From contig NZ_ASHR01000030.1 of assembly GCF_000400485.1 (NCBI RefSeq), positions 124,001 through 188,000 of the forward strand: 64,000 nt of DNA, read 5' to 3'. The position numbers and the translations under genes were made by a program. Below, piece by piece: positions 17,863 through 28,455 of the stretch (position 1 is its first letter; every line of letters starts with the position of its first letter). The notes below the pieces were generated by a model that was not told where the DNA came from, did not search any database, and saw nothing but the letters and a program-made list of their open reading frames with translations. This stretch comes from Agrococcus pavilionensis RW1 (lineage in GTDB: Bacteria; Actinomycetota; Actinomycetes; Actinomycetales; Microbacteriaceae).

Positions 17863-18644
17863 TGGGCAGCGCGACCAGCCAGGCGCGAGCCGGCATCGAC
17901 GAGGCCGTCCAGGCTCAGCCGCAGGCGGGGCTCGAGGACGCGCGGGACCTCTTCCGGGCATCGCGCGCGCTCGAGCGCAGCCCGCAGGTGCTCTCCTCGC
18001 TCGGCGACGCGGTCTCGTCGCCCGACTCGCGCGCCGCTCTCGCGCAGCGCGTGCTCGGGCAGCTGGGTGGAGCGGCGGTCTCGATCGTCGCGCACCTCGC
18101 TCGCCAGCGCTGGTCCGAGACGGACGACCTGCTCGCCGCGATCGACGAGGCGGCCGTGCGGATCGCCGTGCGGTCGACCGGCGACGACGTCGTCGGCGAG
18201 ATCGCGTCCTTCGAGCGCATCGTCGCCTCCGACGCGCAGCTCGAGCTCGCGCTCGGCGGCCTGCAGGGCTCCGCCGACGAGAAGTCGGCGCTCGTGCACC
18301 GGCTGCTGTCGGGCCGCGCGAGCGAGACGACGCTCGCGATCCTCGACCACCTCGTGCGCGCTCCGCGCGGCCGCCGCATCGGCCAGCGCCTGCGCTCGGC
18401 CGCCAAGCAGGTCGCCGCCGCGGCCGGCCGCTCGCTCGCGACGGTCACCACGGCTCGCGAGATCAACCCCGCCCAGCTCGACCGGCTCCGCGCCGGCCTC
18501 GAGCGCCAGTACGGCCGCACGCTGCAGCTGCAGCAAGTGGTCGACCCGGCCGTGCTCGGCGGCCTGCGCGTCTCGATCGGCGACGACGTCATCGACGGCA
18601 CCGTCCGTTCCAAGCTCACCGACCTGCGCCTGTCGCTCGGCTAG
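17862..18644 (+). CDS. atpH: ATP synthase F1 subunit delta
   Basis: 260 residues. Links the peripheral stalk to the top of F1. Unlike mycobacteria, b and delta are separate genes here; the protein is nonetheless longer than the ~180 residues of E. coli delta, as usual in actinobacteria. The C-terminal signature VDPAVLGGLRVSIGDDVIDG is clear. GTG 17862. Confidence 0.93.
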   Translation: MGSATSQARAGIDEAVQAQPQAGLEDARDLFRASRALERSPQVLSSLGDAVSSPDSRAALAQRVLGQLGGAAVSIVAHLARQRWSETDDLLAAIDEAAVRIAVRSTGDDVVGEIASFERIVASDAQLELALGGLQGSADEKSALVHRLLSGRASETTLAILDHLVRAPRGRRIGQRLRSAAKQVAAAAGRSLATVTTAREINPAQLDRLRAGLERQYGRTLQLQQVVDPAVLGGLRVSIGDDVIDGTVRSKLTDLRLSLG

Positions 18645-18671
18645 GTCGAAGAAACCCGAACAGGAAGACAC

Positions 18672-20306
18672 ATGTCAGAGCTCACCATCAGCCCCGACGA
18701 GATCAAGGGCGCCCTCGCCGACTTCGTCTCGTCCTACGAGGCGTCGACCTCGACGACCGCCGAGGTCGGGCACGTCGTCGACGCGGCCGACGGCATCGCG
18801 CACGTCGAGGGCCTCCCCGGCGTCATGGCGAACGAGCTCGTCCGCTTCGCGGACGGCACGCTCGGCCTCGCCCAGAACCTCGACGAGACCGAGATCGGCG
18901 TCGTCGTCCTCGGTGAGTTCGACGGCATCGAGGAGGGCATGGAGGTCACCCGCACGGGTGAGGTCCTCTCCGTCCCCGTCGGCGAGGGCTACCTCGGCCG
19001 CGTCGTCGACCCGCTCGGCAACCCGATCGACGGCCTCGGCGAGATCGCCTCGAGCGGCCGCCGCGCCCTCGAGCTGCAGGCGCCCGGCGTCATGCAGCGC
19101 AAGTCGGTGCACGAGCCGCTCCAGACGGGCATCAAGGCGATCGACGCCATGATCCCGATCGGCCGCGGCCAGCGCCAGCTCATCATCGGCGACCGCCAGA
19201 CCGGCAAGACGGCCCTCGCGATCGACGCGATCATCAACCAGAAGGCCAACTGGGACTCGGGCGACGTCAACAAGCAGGTCCGCTGCATCTACGTCGCGAT
19301 CGGCCAGAAGGGCTCGACCATCGCATCCGTGCGCGGCGCTCTCGAGGACGCCGGCGCGATGGAGTACACGACGATCGTCGCCTCGCCGGCCTCCGACCCG
19401 GCCGGCTTCAAGTACCTCGCGCCGTACTCGGGCTCGGCCATCGGCCAGCACTGGATGTACGAGGGCAAGCACGTCCTGATCGTCTTCGACGACCTGTCGA
19501 AGCAGGCAGAGGCCTACCGCGCCGTGTCGCTGCTCCTGCGCCGCCCGCCGGGCCGCGAGGCGTACCCCGGTGACGTCTTCTACCTGCACTCGCGCCTCCT
19601 CGAGCGCTGCGCGAAGCTCTCGGACGAGCTGGGTGCCGGCTCGATGACGGGCCTCCCGATCATCGAGACGAAGGCCAACGACGTCTCGGCGTACATCCCG
19701 ACCAACGTGATCTCGATCACCGACGGCCAGATCTTCCTGCAGTCCGACCTGTTCAACGCCAACCAGCGCCCCGCGGTCGACGTCGGCATCTCGGTCTCGC
19801 GAGTCGGCGGTGACGCGCAGGTCAAGTCGATCAAGAAGGTCTCCGGCACGCTCAAGCTCGAGCTCGCCCAGTACCGCTCGCTCGAGGCGTTCGCGATGTT
19901 CGCCTCCGACCTCGACGCGGCCTCGCGCCGTCAGCTCGAGCGCGGCGCGCGCCTGACCGAGCTGCTCAAGCAGCCGCAGTACTCGCCGTACCCCGTCGAG
20001 GAGCAGGTCGTCTCGATCTGGGCCGGCACGAACGGCAAGTTCGACGCGGTGCCCGTCAACCAGGTGCTGCAGTTCGAGGCGGAGCTCCTCGAGCACCTGC
20101 GCGGCACGAGCACGGCGCTCACGACCCTGCGCGAGACGAACGTGCTCGACGACGCCACGCTGGCGACGCTCGAGTCCGAGGTCGACGAGTTCGCGCGCAA
20201 CTGGCAGGGCAAGGATGCCGCGAGCATCACCGACCCCGGCACCGAGGCGAACAACCCGATGGTCGAGGACGTCAACCAGGAGCAGATCGTCAAGGGCCGT
20301 CGCTGA
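18672..20306 (+). CDS. atpA: ATP synthase F1 subunit alpha
   Basis: 544 residues. Non-catalytic nucleotide-binding subunit. The P-loop is [13 protein letters not shown], and the family signature [20 protein letters not shown] follows. AGGAAG lies before ATG 18672. Confidence 0.97.
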   Translation: MSELTISPDEIKGALADFVSSYEASTSTTAEVGHVVDAADGIAHVEGLPGVMANELVRFADGTLGLAQNLDETEIGVVVLGEFDGIEEGMEVTRTGEVLSVPVGEGYLGRVVDPLGNPIDGLGEIASSGRRALELQAPGVMQRKSVHEPLQTGIKAIDAMIPIGRGQRQLIIGDRQTGKTALAIDAIINQKANWDSGDVNKQVRCIYVAIGQKGSTIASVRGALEDAGAMEYTTIVASPASDPAGFKYLAPYSGSAIGQHWMYEGKHVLIVFDDLSKQAEAYRAVSLLLRRPPGREAYPGDVFYLHSRLLERCAKLSDELGAGSMTGLPIIETKANDVSAYIPTNVISITDGQIFLQSDLFNANQRPAVDVGISVSRVGGDAQVKSIKKVSGTLKLELAQYRSLEAFAMFASDLDAASRRQLERGARLTELLKQPQYSPYPVEEQVVSIWAGTNGKFDAVPVNQVLQFEAELLEHLRGTSTALTTLRETNVLDDATLATLESEVDEFARNWQGKDAASITDPGTEANNPMVEDVNQEQIVKGRR

Positions 20307-20329
20307 CGCGAGCTCGCTGAGGAGGCGGA

Positions 20330-21214
20330 ATGGGAGCCCAGCTCCGGGTCTACACGCAGAAGATCAAGTCTGCGCAGTCGACCAAGAAGATCACGAAGGC
20401 GATGGAGCTCATCGCTGCATCGCGGATCCAGAAGGCGCTCGCCCGCGTGCAGGCGTCGAACCCGTACGCACGGGCGCTGACGCGCGCCGTGAGCGCGGTG
20501 GCCACGTTCTCGAACGAGCCGCACCCGCTCACGGTGGAGCGCGCGCAGCTCAAGCGCGCGGCGATCGTCGTCGTCACGTCGGACCGCGGCCTCGCCGGCG
20601 CGTTCAACTCGCAGATCCTCAAGGAGGCGGGTGAGCTGCGGGCGAAGCTCGAGGCGGAGGGCAAGGAGGTCGACCACTACCTGGTCGGCAGCAAGGCCGT
20701 CGGCTACTTCAAGTTCCGCCAGCGCCCGTACATCCGGGAGTGGACGGGGGAGTCGGACGTGCCCACGCCCGAGCTCGCGCAGGAGATCGCCGAGGCGGTG
20801 CTCGAGGCGTACGTCTCCGAGCAGGTCGACGAGATCCACGTCGTCTACAACCGCTTCGTCAGCATGATGACGCAGGACCCGACGACGGTGCGGCTGCTGC
20901 CGCTCGAGATCGTCGAGGCCGAGAGCGCCGACAAGGCCGAGCACTTCCCGCTCTACCAGTTCGAGCCCGAGCCCGCGCTCGTGCTCGACGCGCTCCTGCC
21001 CGTCTACGTCGAGAGCCGCATCTTCAACGCGCTGCTCCAGTCGGCCGCCGCCAAGCAGGCCGCGACGCAGAAGGCGATGAAGTCGGCATCCGACAACGCC
21101 GACAAGCTCATCATCGACTACACCCGCCTGCGCAACAACGCGCGCCAGGCCGAGATCACGACGCAGATCTCCGAGATCGTGGGCGGCGCGGACGCCCTCG
21201 CCTCGGCGAAGTAG
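20330..21214 (+). CDS. atpG: ATP synthase F1 subunit gamma
   Basis: 294 residues. Rotating central stalk. The N-terminal helix has [20 protein letters not shown], the Rossmann-like middle has [10 protein letters not shown], and the C-terminal helix [22 protein letters not shown] ends the protein (quoted in part: [16 protein letters not shown]). Strong GAGGAGG site before ATG 20330. Confidence 0.97.
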   Translation: MGAQLRVYTQKIKSAQSTKKITKAMELIAASRIQKALARVQASNPYARALTRAVSAVATFSNEPHPLTVERAQLKRAAIVVVTSDRGLAGAFNSQILKEAGELRAKLEAEGKEVDHYLVGSKAVGYFKFRQRPYIREWTGESDVPTPELAQEIAEAVLEAYVSEQVDEIHVVYNRFVSMMTQDPTTVRLLPLEIVEAESADKAEHFPLYQFEPEPALVLDALLPVYVESRIFNALLQSAAAKQAATQKAMKSASDNADKLIIDYTRLRNNARQAEITTQISEIVGGADALASAK

Positions 21215-22692
<1,478 letters not shown>

Positions 22693-22693
<1 letters not shown>

Positions 22694-22950
22694 TGGCTCT
22701 GACCGTCAGCATCGTGTCGGCCGCGGCCGAGGTGTGGACGGGCGAGGCCACGCAGGTCATCGCCCGCACCACCGAGGGCGAGATCGGCATCCTGCGGGGT
22801 CACGAGCCGGTGCTCGCCGTGCTCGCCGAGGGCCAGGTGCGCGTCACCGACGCCTCCGGCACGGTGCACGCGGTCGACGCTGAGGACGGCTTCCTCTCGG
22901 TCGACCACGACCGAGTCGAGATCGTCGCTCGGAACGCCAAGCTCGCGTGA
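22693..22950 (+). CDS. atpC: ATP synthase F1 subunit epsilon (short form)
   Basis: 85 residues from ATG 22693, overlapping the atpD stop. Only the N-terminal beta-sandwich is present (GEIGILRGHEPVLAVLAEGQV); the two C-terminal helices that brake rotation in other bacteria are missing. Short epsilon subunits are common in this group. It overlaps the next gene by four bases. Confidence 0.93.
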
Positions 22951-23666
22951 TCGTCCTGCTGCCGCCCAGCGAGACGAAGGCGGCAGGCGGGACGGGAGCG
23001 CCGCTCTCGACGGCCAGTCTGGGATTCCCCGGGCTGGCCGTCGGCCGTTCCCGGGCGCTCGCCGCGCTCGACCGCCTCGTCGCCGAGGGCCAGGACACCT
23101 CGACGCCGGCGAAGGCCCGCGCCGCCGCCGACAACGCCGCCGTCCGCAGCGCGCCGACGATGCCCGCGATCGAGCGGTACACGGGCGTGCTCTACGACGC
23201 GCTCGGCGCCGCCGAGCTGCCCGCCGCCGCCCGCGCGTGGGTCGACGACCACGTCGTCATCCAGTCGGCCCTGCTCGGCTTCGTGCGCGCATCCGACCCC
23301 ATCCCCGCCTACAAGGTCTCGGAGCACTCGAAGCTGCCCGGCGAGCGGATGCGCGACCTGTGGTCGGGCGCGGGAGACGCGATCGAGGGCTTCGCGCTCG
23401 ACCTGCGCTCGAAGGCGTACGCCGCGCTCGCGCCGGTGCCGGGCGCCGAGCCCGTCGAGATCGTCTCGCCCGAGGGCAAGGCGCTCAACCACTGGAACAA
23501 GGCGGGCAAGGGCGCGCTCGTGCGCTGGCTCGCGCTCGCCGGCGTGCAGGCGGAGACGGCGGATGCGCTGCTCGAGTGGGCGGCGTCGGCCTCCGTGCCG
23601 CTCACGCGCGCCGAGCGCGGGCTGCGGCTCGTCGTGCAGGATCCGCGGCTCGTCGGGGCTGGCTGA
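22947..23666 (+). CDS. yaaA: YaaA-family (UPF0246) protein
   Basis: 239 residues. Begins MIVLLPPSETK, and contains the family motifs RYTGVLYDAL and SPEGKALNHWNKAGKG. E. coli YaaA lowers intracellular iron and oxidative damage and binds DNA; the biochemical role in actinobacteria is not known. GTG 22947 overlaps the atpC stop, so it rides on the atp transcript. Confidence 0.88.
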   Translation: MIVLLPPSETKAAGGTGAPLSTASLGFPGLAVGRSRALAALDRLVAEGQDTSTPAKARAAADNAAVRSAPTMPAIERYTGVLYDALGAAELPAAARAWVDDHVVIQSALLGFVRASDPIPAYKVSEHSKLPGERMRDLWSGAGDAIEGFALDLRSKAYAALAPVPGAEPVEIVSPEGKALNHWNKAGKGALVRWLALAGVQAETADALLEWAASASVPLTRAERGLRLVVQDPRLVGAG

Positions 23667-23697
23667 ACCGGAGGAGTTCTCCACAGGCGCGCGGCGA

Positions 23698-23719
23698 TGT
23701 CAGTGGCCCGTGATGGGAT
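23698..23719 (+). promoter_or_regulatory. PafBC-type (RecA-NDp) DNA-damage promoter
   Basis: TGTCAGTG at 23698-23705, exactly eight bases, then TGGGAT at 23714-23719. This matches the TTGTCRGTG-N8-TANNNT mycobacterial DNA-damage promoter with one change in the -10 box. Transcription would start near 23726. Confidence 0.6.
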
Positions 23720-23762
23720 GCGCGCATGCACGGGGGCAGGGAGCACGAGGAGGGCGTCTTCG

Positions 23763-25343
23763 ATGCCGCCGCGCTCGCCGCCGCCGGCGTCGATGCGCGC
23801 GGTGATCGCTCTCATCCGGGCCGGTGTCGTGCTCGATCCGCTCGGGCGCTCGGCCGAGGAGCTCGCGCTCGAGCTGAGGGACCGCGACGCGGAGGCCCGC
23901 GGCTTCCGCGTGATGCGCGCCTCGTTCGGGCTCGTGCGCAGCGGCAAGCTCGTCGCGATGCTCGCGTGGGAGCTGTCGCACATCGACGAGCCGCTGCCGC
24001 CGGAGCTCGCGCGCCTCGCCGACGACGACGAGTTCGCGCACCACATGCGCACGATCGAGCTGCGCTCGGCTCGCATCGAGGGCGAGCGGCGAGCGCTCAT
24101 GGCGCGGCACGTCCAACGGGCCCTCGACGGCCCGGGCGACACCGCGATGGCCGTGCGCGAGCTCGCGTCGATCGCCGCTGTCGCCCTGCACCTCTCGCGG
24201 CGGAGCGTCGAGACCCGGATGCAGGCCGCGTGGCACACCGTCACCGAGCTGCCCGTCGCCCACGAGTCCGCGGCCGCCGGCCGCATGTCGCTCGCGCACC
24301 TGCGCGTGATCGAGGACGAGACGCGCGGCCTCCGCGCGAGCGGCGACACCCCTGAGGACGACCGGCGTCGGGTCGAGCGGGAGCTCGTCGCGCTCGCCGA
24401 GACCACCTCGCCCGGCCGGCTGCGCGATCGCTCGAAGCGCATCGTCGACTCGGCGCTCACCGAGCCGCTGCAGCAGCGCCACGACGAGGCGAGGGAGCAG
24501 CGCGGCGTCCGGTTCGTCGACGTCGGCGACGGCATGGGCGACCTCATCGCGCGCGTGCCGGCAGTGCGCGGCATGGCGATGCTCGACCGGCTCTCGCAGG
24601 CCGCCCGGAGCAAGCCGAAGGACGATCCGCGCACGTTCGACCAGTTCCGCGCCGACGCGCTGTGCGAGGTGGTCATGGGCGGCGTCGTGCCCGACGGCGT
24701 GCACGGGCTCGACAACCTCACGGCGCACGTCTCGGTGCTCATCCCGGCGACGACGCTCGTCGCCGCCGGCGGCCCCGACGACAACCCGGCACTCGACCCG
24801 ACCGCGTTGCGGTTCCCCGCGGCGCTCGACGGCCGGGTGCTCGTCGATCCCGAGACCGCGCGGCGGCTCGCGCTCGGCGCCGCGGTGTGGGAGCGGCTCT
24901 TCACCGACCCGGTCTCGGGCGTCGCGGTCACGGTCGACTCGCGGCGGCCGAGCGCCGAGCAGGTCCGCTGGCTCCGCGCTCGCGACGGCGGGTGCCGCGC
25001 GCCGGGCTGCGCGTGCAGCGGGCGTCGCGCCGACCTCGACCACACGATCGCGTGGGCGCAGGGCGGCCCGACCTCGATCGACAACCTCGCGACGCTGTGC
25101 CGCAGCGACCACATGCTCAAGCACGCCTCGCGCTGGAGCATGCGGCAGCTCGACCACGGCGTCGTCGAGTGGACGAGCCCGCTCGGCGAGGTGATCGTCG
25201 ACGAGCCGCGACCGGTCGGGCCGACGTTCGCCGAGCTCGAGCCCGCGCTGCCGCCGCCGCGAGCGCGATGGGGCGAGCCGCTGCCGCGGCGCGGTCCGCC
25301 GGGGCCGTCGCCCGCGCCCGACGCCGAGCCGCCGCCGTTCTGA
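23763..25343 (+). CDS. DUF222 / HNH endonuclease-domain protein (13E12-like)
   Basis: 526 residues from ATG 23763, which has GAGGAGGG eight bases upstream and lies 37 bases after the predicted transcription start. In-frame ATGs at 23697 and 23718 fall before that start. The N-terminal ~320 residues form the DUF222 region (HLSRRSVETRMQAAWH, SLAHLRVIEDETRGL). The HNH domain near 415-470 has CRAPGCACSGRRADLDHTIA, then NLATLCRSDHMLKH. A Pro-rich tail ends it. These genes are multicopy in actinobacteria, are often DNA-damage induced, and have no settled function. Confidence 0.88.
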   Translation: MPPRSPPPASMRAVIALIRAGVVLDPLGRSAEELALELRDRDAEARGFRVMRASFGLVRSGKLVAMLAWELSHIDEPLPPELARLADDDEFAHHMRTIELRSARIEGERRALMARHVQRALDGPGDTAMAVRELASIAAVALHLSRRSVETRMQAAWHTVTELPVAHESAAAGRMSLAHLRVIEDETRGLRASGDTPEDDRRRVERELVALAETTSPGRLRDRSKRIVDSALTEPLQQRHDEAREQRGVRFVDVGDGMGDLIARVPAVRGMAMLDRLSQAARSKPKDDPRTFDQFRADALCEVVMGGVVPDGVHGLDNLTAHVSVLIPATTLVAAGGPDDNPALDPTALRFPAALDGRVLVDPETARRLALGAAVWERLFTDPVSGVAVTVDSRRPSAEQVRWLRARDGGCRAPGCACSGRRADLDHTIAWAQGGPTSIDNLATLCRSDHMLKHASRWSMRQLDHGVVEWTSPLGEVIVDEPRPVGPTFAELEPALPPPRARWGEPLPRRGPPGPSPAPDAEPPPF

Positions 25344-25372
25344 CGCTGAGGAGCGCGGTCAGCCGCGCGATC

Positions 25373-25378
25373 TAGCAT
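25373..25378 (+). promoter_or_regulatory. Leaderless -10 box for recQ
   Basis: TAGCAT, six bases, ATG 25385. Eight bases upstream of the box is GGTCAGCC (25357-25364), sharing the GTCAG core of the PafBC promoter; damage control is only a suggestion. Confidence 0.55.
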
Positions 25379-25384
25379 CACCGC

Positions 25385-27076
25385 ATGCCTCCCCGCTCCT
25401 CGCGCGCCGATCAAGCCGCCGGTACCGACCGGGGGAGCGTGGGCGACCGCATCCTCGCCGCCGCCCGAGAGTACGGCTGGGAGGAGCTCCGTCCCGGGCA
25501 GCGCGAAGCGGTCGAAGCGGCGGTCGAGGGGCACGACGTGCTCGCCGTGATGCCGACGGGGCACGGGAAGTCGGCGATCTACCAGCTCGCCGCGAAGCTC
25601 CTCGACGGGCTCACGGTCGTCGTCTCGCCGCTCATCGCGCTGCAGCGCGACCAGGTCGAGCAGCTCGAGGAGCTGGGCGCCGATCCGGCGGTCGCGGTCA
25701 ACTCCTCGCAGCGCGTCGGCGAGAATCGCGAGGCGTGGGAGGAGCTCGAGGCGGGCGACGCCGAGTTCGTCTTCCTCGCCCCCGAGCAGCTCGCGCGCGA
25801 CGAGGTGCTCGAGCGGCTGCGCGAACTGCGGCCGTCACTGCTCGTCGTCGACGAGGCGCACTGCGTCTCGGCGTGGGGCCATGACTTCCGGCCCGAGTAC
25901 CTCCGGCTCGGCCACGTCGTCGAGGCGCTCGGGCACCCGACGACCGTCGCGCTCACCGCGACCGCCGCGCCGCCCGTGCGCGAGGAGATCGTCGAGCGGC
26001 TGCGCATGCGCGACCCGCGCGAGGTCGTGCGCGGCTTCGACCGCCCGAACATCTTCCTCGAGGTGCAGCGGCACAGCGACGACGACGCCAAGCGCGACGC
26101 GATCGTCGAGCGAGCGATCGCCGAGGCGAAGCCAGGGCTCATCTACGTCGCGACGCGCAAGGACGCCGAGCGCTACGCGGAGGCGCTCGCCGAGGCCGGC
26201 GTGCGCGCCGAGGCGTACCACGCCGGGATGTCGCGCGCCGAGCGCGAGCGCGTGCACGACGCCTTCAGCGACGGCAGCGCCGAGGTCGTGGCGGCGACGT
26301 CGGCCTTCGGCATGGGCATCGACAAGGCCGACGTGCGCTTCGTGCTGCACGCCGCGCCGCCCGACTCGCTCGACTCGTACTACCAGGAGATCGGCCGCGG
26401 CGGCCGCGACGGCGAGCCCGCGCTCGCGGCGCTCTTCCACCGGCAGGAGGACTTCGGAGTCCACCGCTTCCGCACCGGCGGCGGCGCCGACGTCGACATG
26501 CTCTCGGCGGTCGCCTCGCGCGTCCGGCGCGCGAAGCAGCCCGTCCCGCCCGAGCGGCTGCGCGAGCGGCTCGACGTGGGCGCGAGCCGGCTCACCTCGG
26601 CCGTCAACCTGCTCGAGCAGGCCGGCGCGGTCGAGACGACCGACGACGGCGACCTCGTCTGGCGCGAGGGCACGGTCAAGCCCGCCGTCGAGGAGGCGGC
26701 CCGCATCGCCGAGGCGCGCCGCCGCGTCGACCGCTCGCGCGTCGAGATGATGCGCGGCTACGCCGAGACGGGCGGCTGCCGCCGCCGCTTCCTGCTCGGC
26801 TACTTCGGCGAGGAGCTGCCCGAGCTGTGCGGCGCGTGCGACACGTGCCGCTCGGGCTCGGCCGAGCGCGTCGAGGATGCGCGCGAGTCGGCGGATGCGT
26901 CGACCGAGGCCGCGGGGGACTGGGCCGTCGGGCAGCGCGTGCGGCACGAGTCGTGGGGCGAGGGCGGCGTCGTGAGCGACGACGGCGACCGCATCACCGT
27001 GCTCTTCGACGAGGAGGGCTACAAGACGCTCGCCCTCGAGGTCATCGAGCGCTCCGGAGTGCTGCAGCCGCTCTGA
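25385..27076 (+). CDS. recQ: ATP-dependent DNA helicase RecQ
   Basis: 563 residues. 3'-5' helicase of recombination and fork repair. Walker A is PTGHGKS (residues 57-63; histidine replaces the usual serine or glycine), DEAH box VVDEAHCVSAWGHDFRPEY, motif III TATA, motif V TSAFGMGIDKADVR, motif VI QEIGRGGRDG. The zinc module has the four cysteines in CRRRFLLGYFGEELPELCGA and CDTC. There is no HRDC domain. Instead the last ~50 residues form a small beta domain (VRHESWGEGGVVSDDGD...VLFDEEGYKTL) like the DUF3553/SH3-like end of actinobacterial RecQ. Leaderless ATG. Confidence 0.92.
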   Translation: MPPRSSRADQAAGTDRGSVGDRILAAAREYGWEELRPGQREAVEAAVEGHDVLAVMPTGHGKSAIYQLAAKLLDGLTVVVSPLIALQRDQVEQLEELGADPAVAVNSSQRVGENREAWEELEAGDAEFVFLAPEQLARDEVLERLRELRPSLLVVDEAHCVSAWGHDFRPEYLRLGHVVEALGHPTTVALTATAAPPVREEIVERLRMRDPREVVRGFDRPNIFLEVQRHSDDDAKRDAIVERAIAEAKPGLIYVATRKDAERYAEALAEAGVRAEAYHAGMSRAERERVHDAFSDGSAEVVAATSAFGMGIDKADVRFVLHAAPPDSLDSYYQEIGRGGRDGEPALAALFHRQEDFGVHRFRTGGGADVDMLSAVASRVRRAKQPVPPERLRERLDVGASRLTSAVNLLEQAGAVETTDDGDLVWREGTVKPAVEEAARIAEARRRVDRSRVEMMRGYAETGGCRRRFLLGYFGEELPELCGACDTCRSGSAERVEDARESADASTEAAGDWAVGQRVRHESWGEGGVVSDDGDRITVLFDEEGYKTLALEVIERSGVLQPL

Positions 27077-27096
27077 CGCGACGGCCGTGCCGGTGC

Positions 27097-27102
27097 CATG
27101 AT
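27097..27102 (+). promoter_or_regulatory. Leaderless -10 box for the TfoX-like gene
   Basis: CATGAT, six bases, ATG 27109. Confidence 0.45.
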
Positions 27103-27108
27103 CGACGC

Positions 27109-27456
27109 ATGCCGAACCGGCCAGAGACGCTCGAGCGCATCCTCGCCGCCCTCGACCCGCTGCCGATCCGCCTGCAGTCGATGTTCGGCGAGCATGCCCT
27201 CTACTGCGACGACCGCATCTTCGCCTTCGTGTGCGACGACACGCTGCTGCTCAAGCTCGTGCCCGAGGCGGCCGAGCTCACCGAGCCGCTCGCGCGCGGC
27301 GAGGCGTACCCGGGCTCGAAGCCCTACGGGATCGTCGAGGTCGATCGGCTCGGCGACGTCGACTGGCTGCACGAGACCGTGCAGACGATCGCGGCGACGC
27401 AGGTGCCGAAGCCGCGCAAGCCGTCGGCAGCGCGGAGCGCGAAGCCCGGCCGGTAG
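27109..27456 (+). CDS. TfoX N-terminal-domain protein
   Basis: 115 residues. The SMFGEHALYCDDRIFAFVCDD motif (21 residues, cited as SMFGEHALY plus DDRIFAFVCDD) and the LLLKL and YPGSKPYGIVEVD segments are typical of the TfoX_N fold. The protein ends in a Lys/Arg/Pro tail. In gammaproteobacteria TfoX regulates competence; stand-alone TfoX_N proteins in actinobacteria have no known role. Confidence 0.75.
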   Translation: MPNRPETLERILAALDPLPIRLQSMFGEHALYCDDRIFAFVCDDTLLLKLVPEAAELTEPLARGEAYPGSKPYGIVEVDRLGDVDWLHETVQTIAATQVPKPRKPSAARSAKPGR

Positions 27457-27485
27457 CCGTGCAGGATCGCCGCCCGCGCGCGATC

Positions 27486-27491
27486 TAGGCT
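27486..27491 (+). promoter_or_regulatory. Leaderless -10 box for the aldo/keto reductase
   Basis: TAGGCT, seven bases, ATG 27499. Confidence 0.55.
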
Positions 27492-27498
27492 TGAGCGC

Positions 27499-28452
27499 AT
27501 GACGCGCACTCTCGGCAACTCCGGCATCGAGGTCTCGCCCATCGGGCTCGGCTGCAACAACTTCGGCCGCAAGGGCACGGTCACCGAGGACCAAGCGGGC
27601 ACCGACGCCGTCATCCACGCCGCGATCGACCACGGCATCACGCTCTTCGACACCGCCGACATCTACGGCAACCCCGCGACGACCTCCGAGTCGCTCATGG
27701 GCGTCGCCCTCTCGAAGGCCGGGAGCGCCGCGCGCGACAGGATCGTGCTCGCGACGAAGTGGGGCCACCAGGACTTCGCGATCGAGGGCACCGAGGAGTG
27801 GGGCGCGAAGGGCTCGCGCGGCTACATCCGCAAGGCCGTCGAGGCATCGCTGCGCCGCCTGCAGGTCGAGCACATCGACCTCTACCAGCTGCACACGCCC
27901 GACCCGGTGACGCCGATCGAGCAGACGGTCGAGGCGCTCGACGAGCTCGTCGCCGAGGGCAAGATCCGCGCCTACGGCCACTCCAACCTCTCGGCCGAGC
28001 AGATCCGCGAGGCGGCCGCGGTCGAGACCCCCAACGGCTTCTCGACGGCGCAGGACGAGTACTCGCTCGTCGAGCGCGGTGTCGAGCGCGACGTGCTGCC
28101 CGCGGTGCTCGAGGCCGGCCTCGGCTTCCTGCCCTACTTCCCGCTCGCCAACGGGCTCCTGACGGGCAAGTACTCGCAGGAGTCGTCGCCCGCCGACGCG
28201 CGCCTGACGCGCCTCAAGCCCCAGCTGCTCGAACAGGCCGACTGGGCGCGGCTCGAGCGCTACGAGGAGGTCGTGCGTGGCACCGGTCGCTCGATGCTCG
28301 AGGTGACCTTCCAGTGGCTGCTCGCGCAGCAGGCGGTCACGAGCGTCATCGCCGGCGCCACGAAGCCCGAGCAGGTCGCGCAGAACGCGGCGGCCGGCGA
28401 GGGCCGGCTCGACGCCGCGACGGTCGAGGCGATCTCCGAGATCTTCGCCTAG
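27499..28452 (+). CDS. Aldo/keto reductase
   Basis: 317 residues, one TIM barrel. NADPH-dependent carbonyl reductase of unknown substrate. The catalytic set is visible: Asp and Tyr in LFDTADIYG, Lys in LATKWGHQ, His in YQLHTPDP. The C-terminal cofactor loop has SVIAGATKPEQVAQNAAAGE. It most resembles the YghZ/tas-like branch. It ends three bases from the end of the convergent ggt gene. Confidence 0.9.
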   Translation: MTRTLGNSGIEVSPIGLGCNNFGRKGTVTEDQAGTDAVIHAAIDHGITLFDTADIYGNPATTSESLMGVALSKAGSAARDRIVLATKWGHQDFAIEGTEEWGAKGSRGYIRKAVEASLRRLQVEHIDLYQLHTPDPVTPIEQTVEALDELVAEGKIRAYGHSNLSAEQIREAAAVETPNGFSTAQDEYSLVERGVERDVLPAVLEAGLGFLPYFPLANGLLTGKYSQESSPADARLTRLKPQLLEQADWARLERYEEVVRGTGRSMLEVTFQWLLAQQAVTSVIAGATKPEQVAQNAAAGEGRLDAATVEAISEIFA

Positions 28453-28455
28453 CGC

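Noticed and set aside
23726-24355. Leaderless 209-codon frame starting at ATG 23726, where the damage promoter would begin transcription.
   Set aside because: It is out of frame with the DUF222-HNH protein and turns Arg-rich; the ribosome site before ATG 23763 explains the gene without it. Not fully excluded.
23763-25343. HNH gene as a homing endonuclease or mobile intron.
   Set aside because: It has the DUF222 domain of chromosomal multicopy actinobacterial genes and lies between complete genes, with no intron or intein boundary.
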